DNA from: Stieleria maiorica
GTDB taxonomy: Bacteria > Planctomycetota > Planctomycetia > Pirellulales > Pirellulaceae
Length of the DNA: 64,000 bases
Assembly: GCF_008035925.1 (NCBI RefSeq)
Contig: NZ_CP036264.1
Span: 7,287,641-7,351,640 of the forward strand
Direction: 5' to 3'
The translations under genes were made by a program, and so were the position numbers. The notes below the pieces were generated by a model. It ran no database searches. It had not been told where the DNA came from and saw only the letters and a list, made by a program, of their open reading frames with translations. Below, piece by piece: positions 52,565 to 62,900 of the stretch (the first letter of the stretch is position 1; each line of letters starts with the position of its first letter).

Positions 52565-53795
52565 CAGGCTGGTCTCTCCAAAAAATCCAAAGAATGATGG
52601 CCGCAAGGGCGGGCAAGCACGCTGCGGCGGCCAGCCCCAGGTCATAGGACCCGGTCACATCGACGAGTCGGCCGAACAATTTCTGCGTCGGCGGGACCAA
52701 GAACCAGGCCGTCACCCCCGCGATCCCGGTGATCTTGCCTTGGTGTTTGCCCGAGATGTCTTGTGTGAACGCGTGGTACAGCGGAAACATCCCCAGTGCG
52801 CCGGCGCCGCCAAAGAGCAGCACGGCCAACAGGATCCAGCCCTTGGGCAACCAGGGCAACGACAGCATCGTCAGGCAGAGTGCGGCACAGGCGGTGAACA
52901 TGATTTGTCGTGCACGGGTCGCCGACAATCCTTTCGAGCACAACCACAGGACGACGGCGCCGACACCGAGGCAACCGACATCGGTGGCGGCGAACCAGGC
53001 GGAATTGAACAGCAAGGTTTGCGTTTCGCTATAGCCGCGGCCTTCTTCCAAGAACAAGTGCAGCCAGGCGCGAAACAATTGCCACGTCGTGTTGATCAGA
53101 CAGACAATGATCAGCACCACGATCATTCGTCGTTGCAGCAGCACGCTCCAGGGCGTCGCCTGTTTGCGTTGCAACGTATCGCCAGCCAGATCGGCCGACC
53201 GTGCGATCGAAAACCAGGCGATCACCCAAAAGACACCGATTCCGCCGACGATCGCAAATGCCGGACGCCAGCTGCCGATGTCATCGGTCAACAACGCCAG
53301 CATGATCAACGGCGCGAGCACGGCTCCGATCGACGTTCCGCTTTGCAGCAAGCCGTTGCCCATCGTGCGACCGCGGGCCCGCGTCAGGCTGCGGACGACA
53401 CGCACGCCGCACGGCCAATGCCCCGCTTCGAACATCCCCAACAACAGCCGCAGCCAAAGCAGGTCTTGATAACCGGTGGCCAGCGCCGTTGCGGCGGTCA
53501 CCGTCGACCATGAAATCACAACCACGGGGTACAGCCAACGGACGGGCATGATGTCGGCGAGAATGCCGAAGACGATCGACCCGAGCACAAAGCCGTAACC
53601 GAAGACCGCTTCGATATCACCGTATTGTTCATTGACCAGATCAAATTCGCCTTTGATCCGGGCCGACGCACTGGCCAGTGTTTGGCGATCGAGGTAATTG
53701 AGTGCCGAGGCGAGTAACAGCAGCGCACAAATCAGCCCGATTCGGGTCCGGCTGACGGTCGGTGTGTTTTCGTCGTTGGGGGCTGCGTCTTGCAT
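52539..53795 (-). CDS. MFS transporter
   Basis: The 418-residue protein has twelve predicted membrane segments and MFS signatures: ALNYLDRQTLASASARIKGEF after TM1, a GILADIMPVRWLYP loop between TM2 and TM3, and LRLLLGMFEAGHWPCGVRVV in TM4. It resembles the anion:cation symporter branch (ExuT-type sugar acids), so an organic anion is a likely substrate. ATG 53795 is used; an ATG at 53924 would run into the upstream gene. It lies 10 bases after the creatininase-family stop and overlaps the Tat gene by 26 bases, so the three are one unit. Confidence 0.92.
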   Translation of the reverse strand: MQDAAPNDENTPTVSRTRIGLICALLLLASALNYLDRQTLASASARIKGEFDLVNEQYGDIEAVFGYGFVLGSIVFGILADIMPVRWLYPVVVISWSTVTAATALATGYQDLLWLRLLLGMFEAGHWPCGVRVVRSLTRARGRTMGNGLLQSGTSIGAVLAPLIMLALLTDDIGSWRPAFAIVGGIGVFWVIAWFSIARSADLAGDTLQRKQATPWSVLLQRRMIVVLIIVCLINTTWQLFRAWLHLFLEEGRGYSETQTLLFNSAWFAATDVGCLGVGAVVLWLCSKGLSATRARQIMFTACAALCLTMLSLPWLPKGWILLAVLLFGGAGALGMFPLYHAFTQDISGKHQGKITGIAGVTAWFLVPPTQKLFGRLVDVTGSYDLGLAAAACLPALAAIILWIFWRDQPDETSLSEA

Positions 53796-53805
53796 GTGAA
53801 TCAAT

Positions 53806-54561
53806 TCATCCCTCCCAGGATCGGCCGTCCCATCGCGTGACACGTTCAAGCAGAGCGACGACACCGTCGGCAAAGACTTGCAGTAGTTGTTCGCCTTTGT
53901 CGGCCGACGCGGCCGCGGCGTCACCGACGTGTCCGGGGCCGGAACGGTCGCTCATCGTCCAACCTCGCGACGCCGGCAAGAACGGATTGCCGAATTCGAC
54001 CGGATCGACGGCGGTGTGGTCGTGGACCAATTCCGGCGTCAACGCCAAGATCATCGACGTTTCCCACTCACAGGCATGCCCCATTTCCTGCTGACGCAAT
54101 TCGTCCAACCGGTCCGCCGGGTCGGCCAGGTGCCAGTAGGTTGCCGCCAGCAGCAACAGGTCCTTGCGGTCGCGATAGCGCTGCCGCAATTCGAACACGA
54201 CCTGTCGCGCCGGGACATCGTTGCCGCCATGTCCGTTTAAGATCAGGATCCGACGGAACCCGTGGCGGATGAAGTTGTCCATCAGCCCGGTCAGCAGGTC
54301 CAAGTAGACGCGGGGATCAGCCGAAAGCGTGCCGGGAAAATCCATGTGGTGATGCGAATTGCCCAGCCACATCAACGGGGCCAGTAACGTGTCGCCGTCG
54401 AAGGATTCGTGGGCGCGGCGGACGATTTCGCCCAGCAGCATGCTGTCGGTAAAGACGGGCATGTGGCGGCCGTGTTGTTCCAGCGCGGCGACGGGAATGA
54501 TGACCGGCGTGTCGCGGTCGAGCGCATCGACCTGGGGCCAAGAGAGTTTGGCGAGTTCCAT
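53806..54561 (-). CDS. Creatininase-family amidohydrolase
   Basis: The 251-residue protein has the family's metal site: LEQHGRHMPVFTDS (Glu28, His30, Asp39), GNSHHHMDFPGT, LILNGHGGND (His111) and GHACEWETS. Length matches creatininase (about 260). Members hydrolyse creatinine or related cyclic amides; others mature peptide cofactors. It heads an operon with an MFS transporter and a Tat-exported protein, so uptake and hydrolysis of a nitrogenous carboxylate is a reasonable guess. Creatinine itself is not proven. It is divergent from the GlnD-like gene, a nitrogen-sensing relative, with about 200 bases between. Confidence 0.9.
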   Translation of the reverse strand: MELAKLSWPQVDALDRDTPVIIPVAALEQHGRHMPVFTDSMLLGEIVRRAHESFDGDTLLAPLMWLGNSHHHMDFPGTLSADPRVYLDLLTGLMDNFIRHGFRRILILNGHGGNDVPARQVVFELRQRYRDRKDLLLLAATYWHLADPADRLDELRQQEMGHACEWETSMILALTPELVHDHTAVDPVEFGNPFLPASRGWTMSDRSGPGHVGDAAAASADKGEQLLQVFADGVVALLERVTRWDGRSWEG

Positions 54562-54757
54562 GGCGGGGATTCAAAAGGCGGGAGGGCGTTGTCGGTGTTT
54601 CGCGCGCGAATCTCCGACGGCGGAAACAGATTCTAACCGGCATCGCTCGCCGCCGGGTCCGCGATGGTGGAAAAGGCTGCTTGCAGATAGAATCTCCCTC
54701 AGACGGCGGACCGACGCCCCTAGCCGAACCAGGCGATGCTCCCGTGAAGGTGACCCA

Positions 54758-57496
54758 GTGAACACGCCCACCAACGAAAACGACGGCTTCCAAGGATTGG
54801 CTTGGGTCAGGGCGTTGCGTGAGGGGCTGCAACAAAGTGATCAGCGCATGCGGTTGGCCGGTTTGGCCGACGGGTGGGCACTGGTCAATTATCGCGGACG
54901 CGTGATTCGCGAAGCGATGAAGTGCTTTTATGAACGTGTGATCGCCGAGGCACCGCCGCGAGGATCGATCGTCGTCTATGGCCTGGGGGGCACCGGTCGA
55001 CGGGAAATCTGTCCGGGATCGGATGTCGATATTGGGATCATCGTCGAAAACATCGAAGACAACCAGCACTTTCTGCGACACCTCTCCAGTCGACTGCGAT
55101 CGTTCGCCCGTCGTGTGCCGGGGCTGCGAAGCGTGGTCAAAGCGAACGCCTTTCCCGACCTGAAAGACCGCGAGCACTTTGACCTGAAGTCGCTGGTCGC
55201 GCTGCTGGATAGTGACTTGTTGATCGGCGATTCGGAATTGGACCACCGGATTCGGCGGGTGTGTCGTGGGCGGGCGGCCGAGTTGGGGCTGGATTTTATT
55301 TTCGCGATCAACCAGGACTTCCGCCGGTTCGATCAGCTGTATCCCCAGTCGCCCGGCGACATCGGCGGGTTCCACGTCAAGAACGGCAAAGGGGGATTGC
55401 GCGGCTTTCAAATGGCGATGTGGTTGTATTCGTTCGAACGCTGGATTCCGTCGCTGCAGGTGTACCAGCAAGTTCGAAGCACCCGACGCTTTGATCGCGA
55501 AGGGGCGCCGTCGGCGAATGTGTTGGAAGCCGTCGGAGTGCTGTTTTCGACGCGTTGTTGGATCGAGCAGCGACGTGCCGCTCAGACGGCCGAACACAGC
55601 GGAGGCGAGAAACTTCCCCCGCCGCTGTTCATGGACGTTTCCGATATGGAGGCGTTCTTGCATCGCTTCGGCGCCGGCGGATTAACGCAACTGCGCAACG
55701 CCCGCGACGTGATCGATTCGTATCGCCATGAAACCATGGACCGGCTGCTCGAACGTGGCGTGGTCGTTCCCGACACCGACGGCTTGGTCGTCTGGGGATC
55801 GGACGGGTTGCGGATCTCTGCGGACGCGTTGTTCAAAGACGCGACCGAGATGTTCTTCAGTCTGTACCATGCCCAACAGCGGTTTCTGTTGCCCATCGAT
55901 CGCGCCGTCAAACGGGCGGCCCGCAAGAACATTTCCGAATCGTTGCGTCCCGATCCCGCGTTGATCAAGTTGATGATTTCGCCGGGACCGGTGTACCCGG
56001 CGATCAAAGATTGGTTCGAATTCGGAGTCCTGGAAAAACTGGTGCCCGGTTTCGGCGAACTCTTTCACCAGCTCTATCAACCGGGGCACCGAGCGGCAAC
56101 GCTGACACGTGCGGCGCGAGCGGTCCAGCGGATCCAGGGCTTGGAGTACCTGGATACGTTAAAACGGTCCGAGATCACGTCCAGTGACGAAGCGTATTTC
56201 TTGCGGCAGTACCAAGACATCGGGGATTCCGGACGCGGGGCGTTGCGATTGGCGCTCCTGACCGATGAGATTCCGCAAACGCTGTACCCGACCAACGCCC
56301 CGCCTGACCCCTCCGGCTACGACGCCCAGACCTATGGCGACAGCGTCCGACGTTACGTCAGCGAGTATCTGAGCGACGTCCCGGGACTTTCCGGACCGAC
56401 GCTGCGCACGATCGAGTTTCTGTTGCTGAAGAAACGCGAGCTGCTCAAGTGGGCCGAAGCGGGAAGTCGTCCTCAGGTGTTGGAAAGTTGGCGACGCGAA
56501 ATCGATCAACTCCATTCGCGTGATTCGGCCGACACGATCCGGGCGCTCGCGCTGTTTGCTTACGCGGCGTTCGACTATCACAATCCCGAGGGCGTGCCCC
56601 GGATTCGGCTGGAACCCGAGCAGTGGCAAAAGATTCAGAATTTGACGCAGAATCTGCTGCACGGCGAGTTGGGCGTCGGCGGCCGACCCTTCGAAGACCA
56701 CTACTTTGATCCGACGGGCCAGCGGATCGGGGCGTTGTTGCCGCACCGGTTGTTGGCCAGCCCGCACGTCGACAACTCGCTTCGACAGACATACGAAGGC
56801 ACCGAAACACTTGATCCGCAACGTGCCCACCGCATCATCTTTGCCTTGACCGCCGTCGTTCAAACCGGGCGTCCGAAAGTCGAGCTGAAACGCGACGGCG
56901 ACTTCTATCGGTTGACGCTTTATTCATGGGATTTCCCGGGCCTGTTTTGGCGGGTCGCCGGAGCACTCTACGAAATGGGATGCGCCATCCGTTCGACCGA
57001 CCTTTACGAAGTCCCCGACCCCAGCGGCAGGGCGACGGACGGTGAGTCGTTGATGCCCGGCGAGCGACATTTGATCGTCGACGTGCTGACCTTTGACGCC
57101 ACCGAGGTGTCCAATGAAGCGTGGGAAGATGAGGTCCGACGGCGGATCCAGCGGCGGCTGGAAAACCCGAATGAACCATTGGCCGACCAAACCGCGGAGA
57201 TTTTGAAACCGGTCCTGGAAACGCTCTGTCCGTCGTTGACCGATCTGGGGGATGGACGCATCAAGTTCTCGTGCAACTCGCCGCAGTCCAATCAGGGCAC
57301 TCGCTACGCCGTCAGCCGTTTGCTGTCCGAACGGGCTGGGGCCAGCATCGAATCGATCGTTCGTGATGGGACACGCGATTGGCCTGTGCCCCGCATGAAC
57401 TTCTACGTCCGCGTCGGCCGCAGCGTCGAAGCGGTCGCCGAGGCACTGCGTGATGATTTGGGCGATGTGACGATCGAGACCGAGGAGATCGTCTAA
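54758..57496 (+). CDS. GlnD-like nucleotidyltransferase with ACT domains
   Basis: The 912-residue protein has the GlnD layout. The nucleotidyltransferase motif is GGTGRREICPGSDVD (about 77-91, with Asp89 and Asp91), and VKNGKGGLRGFQ (207-218) matches the conserved GlnD segment. Near 431-508, where GlnD has the HD phosphohydrolase with LLHDIGKG, this protein reads RQYQDIGDSG, so the HD His is not apparent. Two ACT-like regions close it (about 708-750 and 848-912). GlnD uridylylates PII and removes UMP according to glutamine. Here deuridylylation may be lost, or the role may differ. The start is GTG 54758 with AAGG seven bases upstream; the frame is open to 54359 only as an overlap with the divergent gene. 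Confidence 0.82.
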   Translation: MNTPTNENDGFQGLAWVRALREGLQQSDQRMRLAGLADGWALVNYRGRVIREAMKCFYERVIAEAPPRGSIVVYGLGGTGRREICPGSDVDIGIIVENIEDNQHFLRHLSSRLRSFARRVPGLRSVVKANAFPDLKDREHFDLKSLVALLDSDLLIGDSELDHRIRRVCRGRAAELGLDFIFAINQDFRRFDQLYPQSPGDIGGFHVKNGKGGLRGFQMAMWLYSFERWIPSLQVYQQVRSTRRFDREGAPSANVLEAVGVLFSTRCWIEQRRAAQTAEHSGGEKLPPPLFMDVSDMEAFLHRFGAGGLTQLRNARDVIDSYRHETMDRLLERGVVVPDTDGLVVWGSDGLRISADALFKDATEMFFSLYHAQQRFLLPIDRAVKRAARKNISESLRPDPALIKLMISPGPVYPAIKDWFEFGVLEKLVPGFGELFHQLYQPGHRAATLTRAARAVQRIQGLEYLDTLKRSEITSSDEAYFLRQYQDIGDSGRGALRLALLTDEIPQTLYPTNAPPDPSGYDAQTYGDSVRRYVSEYLSDVPGLSGPTLRTIEFLLLKKRELLKWAEAGSRPQVLESWRREIDQLHSRDSADTIRALALFAYAAFDYHNPEGVPRIRLEPEQWQKIQNLTQNLLHGELGVGGRPFEDHYFDPTGQRIGALLPHRLLASPHVDNSLRQTYEGTETLDPQRAHRIIFALTAVVQTGRPKVELKRDGDFYRLTLYSWDFPGLFWRVAGALYEMGCAIRSTDLYEVPDPSGRATDGESLMPGERHLIVDVLTFDATEVSNEAWEDEVRRRIQRRLENPNEPLADQTAEILKPVLETLCPSLTDLGDGRIKFSCNSPQSNQGTRYAVSRLLSERAGASIESIVRDGTRDWPVPRMNFYVRVGRSVEAVAEALRDDLGDVTIETEEIV

Positions 57497-57552
57497 TGCA
57501 GCGCATCACCGACGTTGATCTGGAGTCCCACCCGCCCATTCCTGATGGGAGG

Positions 57553-57578
57553 GATTGCAAAATGAACATTGCGAATTG
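57553..57578 (+). repeat. GCAAAATGAACA repeat copy
   Basis: GATTGCAAAATGAACATTGC followed by GAATTG closely matches the unit at 12723-12755. An inverted version lies 250 bases downstream at 57826-57858. Confidence 0.6.
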
Positions 57579-57652
57579 GTTATTGCGATTGCCCCGCAGT
57601 ATGCTTGCCGAGTTGGGCAACGACCGTTCGTCCGGCATGGAATCGAATACGA

Positions 57653-57675
57653 GCACGCAGCGCTAGCGTGCGTGC
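57653..57675. repeat. Palindrome GCACGCA...TGCGTGC
   Basis: GCACGCA (57653-57659) and TGCGTGC (57669-57675) flank GCGCTAGCG, itself largely self-complementary. It lies in non-coding DNA and resembles other GCTAGC-centred palindromes in this window, such as the core of 36250-36358. Confidence 0.5.
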
Positions 57676-57825
57676 CTGGGAGCACGTCACTCGCGTGCGC
57701 TTTGGGCTGGTGTTGATGGCAACGAGGCGCCGTCAACTGACAGCGTCAAGTCAAGCAACCGCCCGGACAGATCATCGGGTCTCATGGTGCACCTTCGATT
57801 CACAATTGATTGGCCGGGTTCAAAA

Positions 57826-57858
57826 CAATTTGAAATTTGCAATGTTCATTTTGCAATC
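57826..57858 (-). repeat. Inverted GCAAAATGAACA repeat copy
   Basis: TTTGCAATGTTCATTTTGCA is the reverse complement of the unit at 57553-57578 with few changes. The pair could fold into a long imperfect hairpin, or reflects two insertions in opposite orientation. Confidence 0.6.
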
Positions 57859-58244
57859 TACCGTGCCAGTCAACACGGCGCTCTTCGGCCCACGACAACG
57901 ATTGCAAGTGTGACTCCAGCCGACAAATTCAACCATGGATTTGCCGTGAAGATCAAGTCTTCAGTGGGATACTGCTTCGTCTATTCTAAAACTTGGGGGC
58001 GACTGGCGCCCCCCTCTTTCAGGTTGCGGTCGTGCATGATGGGGGGCCCGCCAAGACCGCAGGTTTGTCGGATTCCCCTCATTCGCCTCGCCGCAGCGAC
58101 TCCCCCCTATCGATTGCGTCCCACAGTTTCTCGCAGAACCTGTTGTGTTGCGGACAACCGCAAAACCAAGGCGGCCGGTGGAATCGAACGCGTTGCGACG
58201 AGCCTGATCCTGGACGGATCACGATCCAAAGAACAAGAAGCACG

Positions 58245-59765
58245 ATGAATCCAGACATAGCGAAGATCGTAAACGGCGAGAACATGCCGTCGCCGCCCAC
58301 CATCGCTGCGAAACTTCTCGATCTGGTCAACCAGCCCGACGCGAGGATCGCCGACATCACGAAAGTGATCAGCGCCGATCCGAAGCTGTCTGCCAAGTTG
58401 ATCGATTATTGCAATTCGCCGATCGTCGCCTCGGCGCGAACCGTCGGCAGCCTCCAGCAAGCCATCCCGCTGCTCGGGATGAGGACACTTCGATTGTTGT
58501 CGTTGTCCTTCTCGGTGATGGATACTCAAGGGCACGCGGGGTTTCCCTACCAGGAATTCTGGCGCCGGTCGTTGGCGACCGCCATCGCCGCCAAGCTGAT
58601 CGCCAAGTGCGCCGAACAAAACGCGGATGAATCCTTCTTGCTGGGATTGGTGTTCAACATCGGTGCGATGGGCATCGGCAGCGCCTATCCCGATGAATTG
58701 GCCAGCCGGTTCGAGCCCGAAGAACTGCTGGATAAACTCAGCACGAACGTCGAACGTGAAATCTGCGGGGCCGGCCGATATGAAGTGGGCGCGTGCTTGC
58801 TGGACAAATGGAATTTCCCGCCTGCGATGATTCAGGTGTTGGAGAACTACGATCCCGAATCCACCGTCATGCCGTCCAAACTGTTTTGCGTCAGCCAGCA
58901 GGTCGGCAAATTGCTGCTGTCGGCCGAACCGGACGAGCGAGAAATCTTTGGCGTTCGAAAGTCCGCCAACGAGTTGTTGGGCATCGACGATGATCAGTTT
59001 GATACGTTGTTCGATGCAATGATCAATGAATGGAAGGGTTATGAGCCGCTGTTCAAATTCGAATCGATCGCGTTCGATTCGATCAAGGAGTTGGAAACGC
59101 GGGCCAAAGAATCGATGGTCCGAATTTCGCTGAGCATGGAACGCACGATTCGCGAGATGTCCGAGCAACAGCATGAGCTGCGTCAAATGGCGTTGTTGGA
59201 CTCTTTGACGCAACTAAAAAACCGCTCCGCGTTCGACGCCGAAGTCTTTCAGCTGTCCAACCAGTTTCGTCGTGAATGCCAGTCGTTCGGGCTGATCATT
59301 GCCGACATCGATCACTTCAAGATTTTCAACGACACTTACGGGCACGCGGCCGGGGACAGCGTCCTGCGCGAAGTCGCGGCCTGTTTGAAACGGAACTGCC
59401 GGCAATACGATCGCGTGTATCGGTTCGGTGGCGAAGAATTCGTTGTGCTGGTCGGCAATTGTGACTACGAGGCGACGCTGAAAGTCGCCGAACGCCTGAG
59501 AAACGCGGTCGAGACGTTGCAGGTGGATTTCGGCGGCAACAGCTTGTGTGTGACGACCAGTCTGGGCGTCTGTTGGGTCGACCGCGGACGCCACGACAGC
59601 TTCAACGCACTGTTCGAAAAAGCAGACGAAAGTTTGTACGAAGCGAAACGCAAAGGACGCAACAACTGCGTCGCGATCACCGCGTCCTCGGCGATGGGTG
59701 CGGTGATCAACGCGGCGGGAAGCCACCCGACCGGTCAGCCGACGATCGCCGGTTCCGCCCAGTAG
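58245..59765 (+). CDS. HDOD-domain diguanylate cyclase (GGDEF)
   Basis: The 506-residue protein has an HDOD domain (about 10-215: SPPTIAAKLLDLVNQPDARI; LIDYCNSPIVASARTVGSLQ), a helical linker (about 285-318), and a GGDEF domain with intact active site GGEEF (395-399) and inhibitory I-site RQYD (386-389) five residues before it. It should make cyclic di-GMP in the cytoplasm, controlled through HDOD and product inhibition. This usually shifts cells between motile and attached states. The start is ATG 58245. The C-terminal 30 residues are low complexity. A decayed copy of the GTTCCCAGG hairpin follows the gene. Confidence 0.93.
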   Translation: MNPDIAKIVNGENMPSPPTIAAKLLDLVNQPDARIADITKVISADPKLSAKLIDYCNSPIVASARTVGSLQQAIPLLGMRTLRLLSLSFSVMDTQGHAGFPYQEFWRRSLATAIAAKLIAKCAEQNADESFLLGLVFNIGAMGIGSAYPDELASRFEPEELLDKLSTNVEREICGAGRYEVGACLLDKWNFPPAMIQVLENYDPESTVMPSKLFCVSQQVGKLLLSAEPDEREIFGVRKSANELLGIDDDQFDTLFDAMINEWKGYEPLFKFESIAFDSIKELETRAKESMVRISLSMERTIREMSEQQHELRQMALLDSLTQLKNRSAFDAEVFQLSNQFRRECQSFGLIIADIDHFKIFNDTYGHAAGDSVLREVAACLKRNCRQYDRVYRFGGEEFVVLVGNCDYEATLKVAERLRNAVETLQVDFGGNSLCVTTSLGVCWVDRGRHDSFNALFEKADESLYEAKRKGRNNCVAITASSAMGAVINAAGSHPTGQPTIAGSAQ

Positions 59766-59855
59766 CTTGTTGACACTGGTTCCCAGGCTCTGCTTGGGCT
59801 GCACAAACTCGTTCGCGTTTTCGATTCCGCTGAACCCTCATGCGATCGGCCATTG

Positions 59856-59902
59856 GGCGCCAGCCTACGGGCGTTTCATCATTCTGCCCCGAATCATCCT
59901 GC
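59856..59902 (-). repeat. 47-bp dispersed element, copy 2, at the oxoprolinase 3' end
   Basis: This inverted copy of 12489-12535 matches at 41 of 47 positions. The oxoprolinase stop codon (59894-59896) lies within it, so the element supplies the stop and the last codons of that gene. Confidence 0.7.
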
Positions 59903-62900
59903 GGCGTTGCCGTGCGACTGTTTCGGATCACCCCAGCCGCCTCCGCCGGGCGTCTCGATCCGCAGACGATCGCCCGGGCCGACTTCGATCGTCGCTGCGG
60001 AGGGCAGATCGACCGCGGCCTTGCCGGCCGGGATCAATCGGTTGCGACCGGGCAATCCGGCCCCGCCACCAAACACACCGTAGGGCGAGGTCGTTCGGCG
60101 ACTGGTGATCAACGAAACGGTCAGTGGACGCAGGAACTCAAACTCGCGGACCAGCCCATCGCCGCCTCGATGCTTGCCGGTTCCTCCGCTGCCGCGACGG
60201 ATCGAAAACTCCACCAATCGGATCGGCAGCCGTGACTCCAACACCTCCGGATCGGTGATCCGGGTGTTGGTCATGTGCGTGTGCACGCCGTCGGCACCGG
60301 GGCCGAAGACCGTTGCACCGCTGCCACCGCCGATCGTTTCGTAATAACCAAACGACGCATCGCCGATCAGGACGTTGTTCATCGTCCCCTGGCTCGCCGC
60401 CACGGATCGAAACACCGGCGTGTTCTGGTCGGCCGAACCGATTGCGCCGAGCAACACGTCGACGATCCTCTGGCTGGTTTCTACGTTCCCCGCGACGACG
60501 GCTGGACATGTGGCAGGGTCAGCCGAGTGCGGCGGCGACAATAGCCCGGGCGGCAATTTCAAATCGATCGGGCGCAAGGCACCGTCACACAGCGGAAGAT
60601 TCGAATCGCAAAAACAACGCATCACATACAGCACGGCAGAGCTGACGATCGATGGTGTCGCGTTGAAACCATTGGGATGCACACCGCTGGTGCCTTCAAA
60701 ATCGATGACCAACCGATCGCCCTGGCGCATCAGCTGAACCGCGATCACCGTCCCGTCATCCAACGTGTCTTTAAAGTGCATTTCCGACGTCGGCAAGCTG
60801 TCGATCCAACGGACGACGGATTCTGCCGCGACGTCCAGCAAACGATCCATCATGTTTTGCACATGACGCAACGAGAGCTCCGCAGACATCTGTTTGAGTG
60901 ACCGTGCGCCTTCCTGACCCGCCGCGATCTGGGCGTGAATATCCGCAAGATTCTCGCCCACGTTGCGTGAGGGATAGGGACCGCTGGAAAGCAGTTGGCC
61001 GAGTTCGTCTTCATAGGAGACGCCGTTTCGAACGAGTGCGAATCCGCGAATCAAAACCCCTTCTTCGGCCAGCGAATGGGCCAGCGGAGGCATCGATCCG
61101 GGAGTCTTACCGCCGATTTCGGCGTGGTGGGCGCGGCTGGCGACAAAGAACGACGGTTGGGAATCACGTTCCATTTCGCAAAAGACCGGTGTCACGACGG
61201 TGACGTCGGGCAAATGAGACCCGCCGGCATAGGGATCGTTGGAGACGTAGCAATCACCGGGGGACATTTCGGGAAAAGCGTCGGCGATGGCGCGGACGGT
61301 GTGTCCCATCGCACCTAAATGCACGGGCACGTGCGGCGCGTTGGCGATCAACGTCCCGTCGCCGCGGAACACGGCACAGCTGAAATCGAGTCGTTCTTTG
61401 ACGTTCACGCTGACCGCCGTGCGGCGCAACACTTCGCCCATCGCATCGGCGATGCTCTGCAACCGGCGGGCGACGATTTCCATCTGCACCGCTTCGTCGC
61501 TGCCGCCGAGTTCCTCGTTGGCCGTTTCGGCGCCATCAGACAAGGCGGCTGGCGAGAGCGTGATCGTTCCGTCGTCACAAACGACACCCTGCCAGTTCGG
61601 TTCGACGATCAAGGTGGACTGGTCACTGACGACGATGCTGCCCGGTGGAATCGAATCACCGGCGGACAGTTGATCGCGATCGAGCAGATTGAACGAGCGC
61701 CATCGACCGCGGTGAAACACCTCGGTCGTCTCAGGGCCACCGGATCGGTCGCCCAAACGAGCCCCCAGCAGCCGAGCCCCCTCCAGCCAAGGCCCGTCCG
61801 CCGGGGAGACATCGCCGGTCGCTTCACAGCGCAGCGAGACCAGTTCGATGCCGTGACCGTCGCGGCGGTAGCCGAAGCGGTTTTGATGTCCGCGATGAAA
61901 CCGCTCGGCCAACGCTTTCAAAAATGGCTGGGGCGAATCGTCAACGACCAGCGGAATCGAAGAATCGGTACCGACGTAGCGACAGTCACATTCCAAACGT
62001 GTGCTCACCGCTCCGTGTTGATCCTGTCGAAGCAAGTCGATCGTTTGGCGGGTCAACTGGTCAGCCGACGCTTGGAATTCTTCTGCCGAGACCTGATCAA
62101 GCCGGCGATAGATGCCGACCGTTTCGATCCGTCCGCTTGATGCAACGCCCATGCCCACGGCGCTCAGCACGCTGGCGCGGGGATGATCGACGACTTGCCG
62201 AATGCCCAACGCATCGGCGACGCGACAGATCAGTTGGGCTGCCGCACCGCCGAACCCGACCAGGGCGTGATCGCGGACGTCGACCCCGCGAGCGGTGGTG
62301 ATCGCGCGGACCGCTTCGGCCATGTGGGTGACCGCGATGTCCAAGAAGCCTTCGGCCAGCGATTCAATACTTTCCGGTGGCGACGGCATCCGCGAAGCGA
62401 CGTGGTCGATCCGCTGTCGTGAGGCCGTTGGGAGCAGCGGGAACGGAAACCGATCGACGCGCAGCCGGCCCAACAGCAGGTTGGCGTCGGTCACCGTCAA
62501 TGGCCCGCCGCGTCCGTAGCAGGCCGGTCCGGGAGCGGCGCCGGCGCTGGTCGGTCCGACGACCAGACGTCCGCCGACGAATTCACAGATTGATCCCCCG
62601 CCGGCGGCCACCGTGTGAATGTCCATCATCGGTGTCATCACCCGCAGGTCGGCGATGCGGGTCGAGTAGCGCCGCCCGACCTGTCCGTCGAAACGGCTGA
62701 CGTCCGTGCTGGTCCCACCCATGTCCAAGCCGATCGCCAAGACGCAGCGATGCTGCTGGGCGACGTGACGCAGCCCCACCACACCGCCGGCCGGCCCCGA
62801 AAGCACACTGTCTCGGCCGCGGAACTCATCGTGCCCGACCAGATTACCGCCGCTGGTCATCAGCTGTAATTGGCACGTTTCGCCGCCGAACTGGCGTCGC

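Larger units (their letters stand above)
57497..58244. other. Repeat-rich intergenic region without a gene
   Basis: About 750 bases between the GlnD-like and HDOD-GGDEF genes hold GCAAAATGAACA-type units at 57553-57578 and 57826-57858 and a palindrome at 57653-57675. The GGDEF frame stays open back to 57993 but without protein character. The GGDEF promoter should lie toward the right end; no clear match was found. Confidence 0.5.

Noticed and set aside
54317-55663. 448-residue minus-strand ORF
   Set aside because: It covers the start of both creatininase-family and GlnD-like genes in the wrong frame; the real proteins have clear catalytic motifs.
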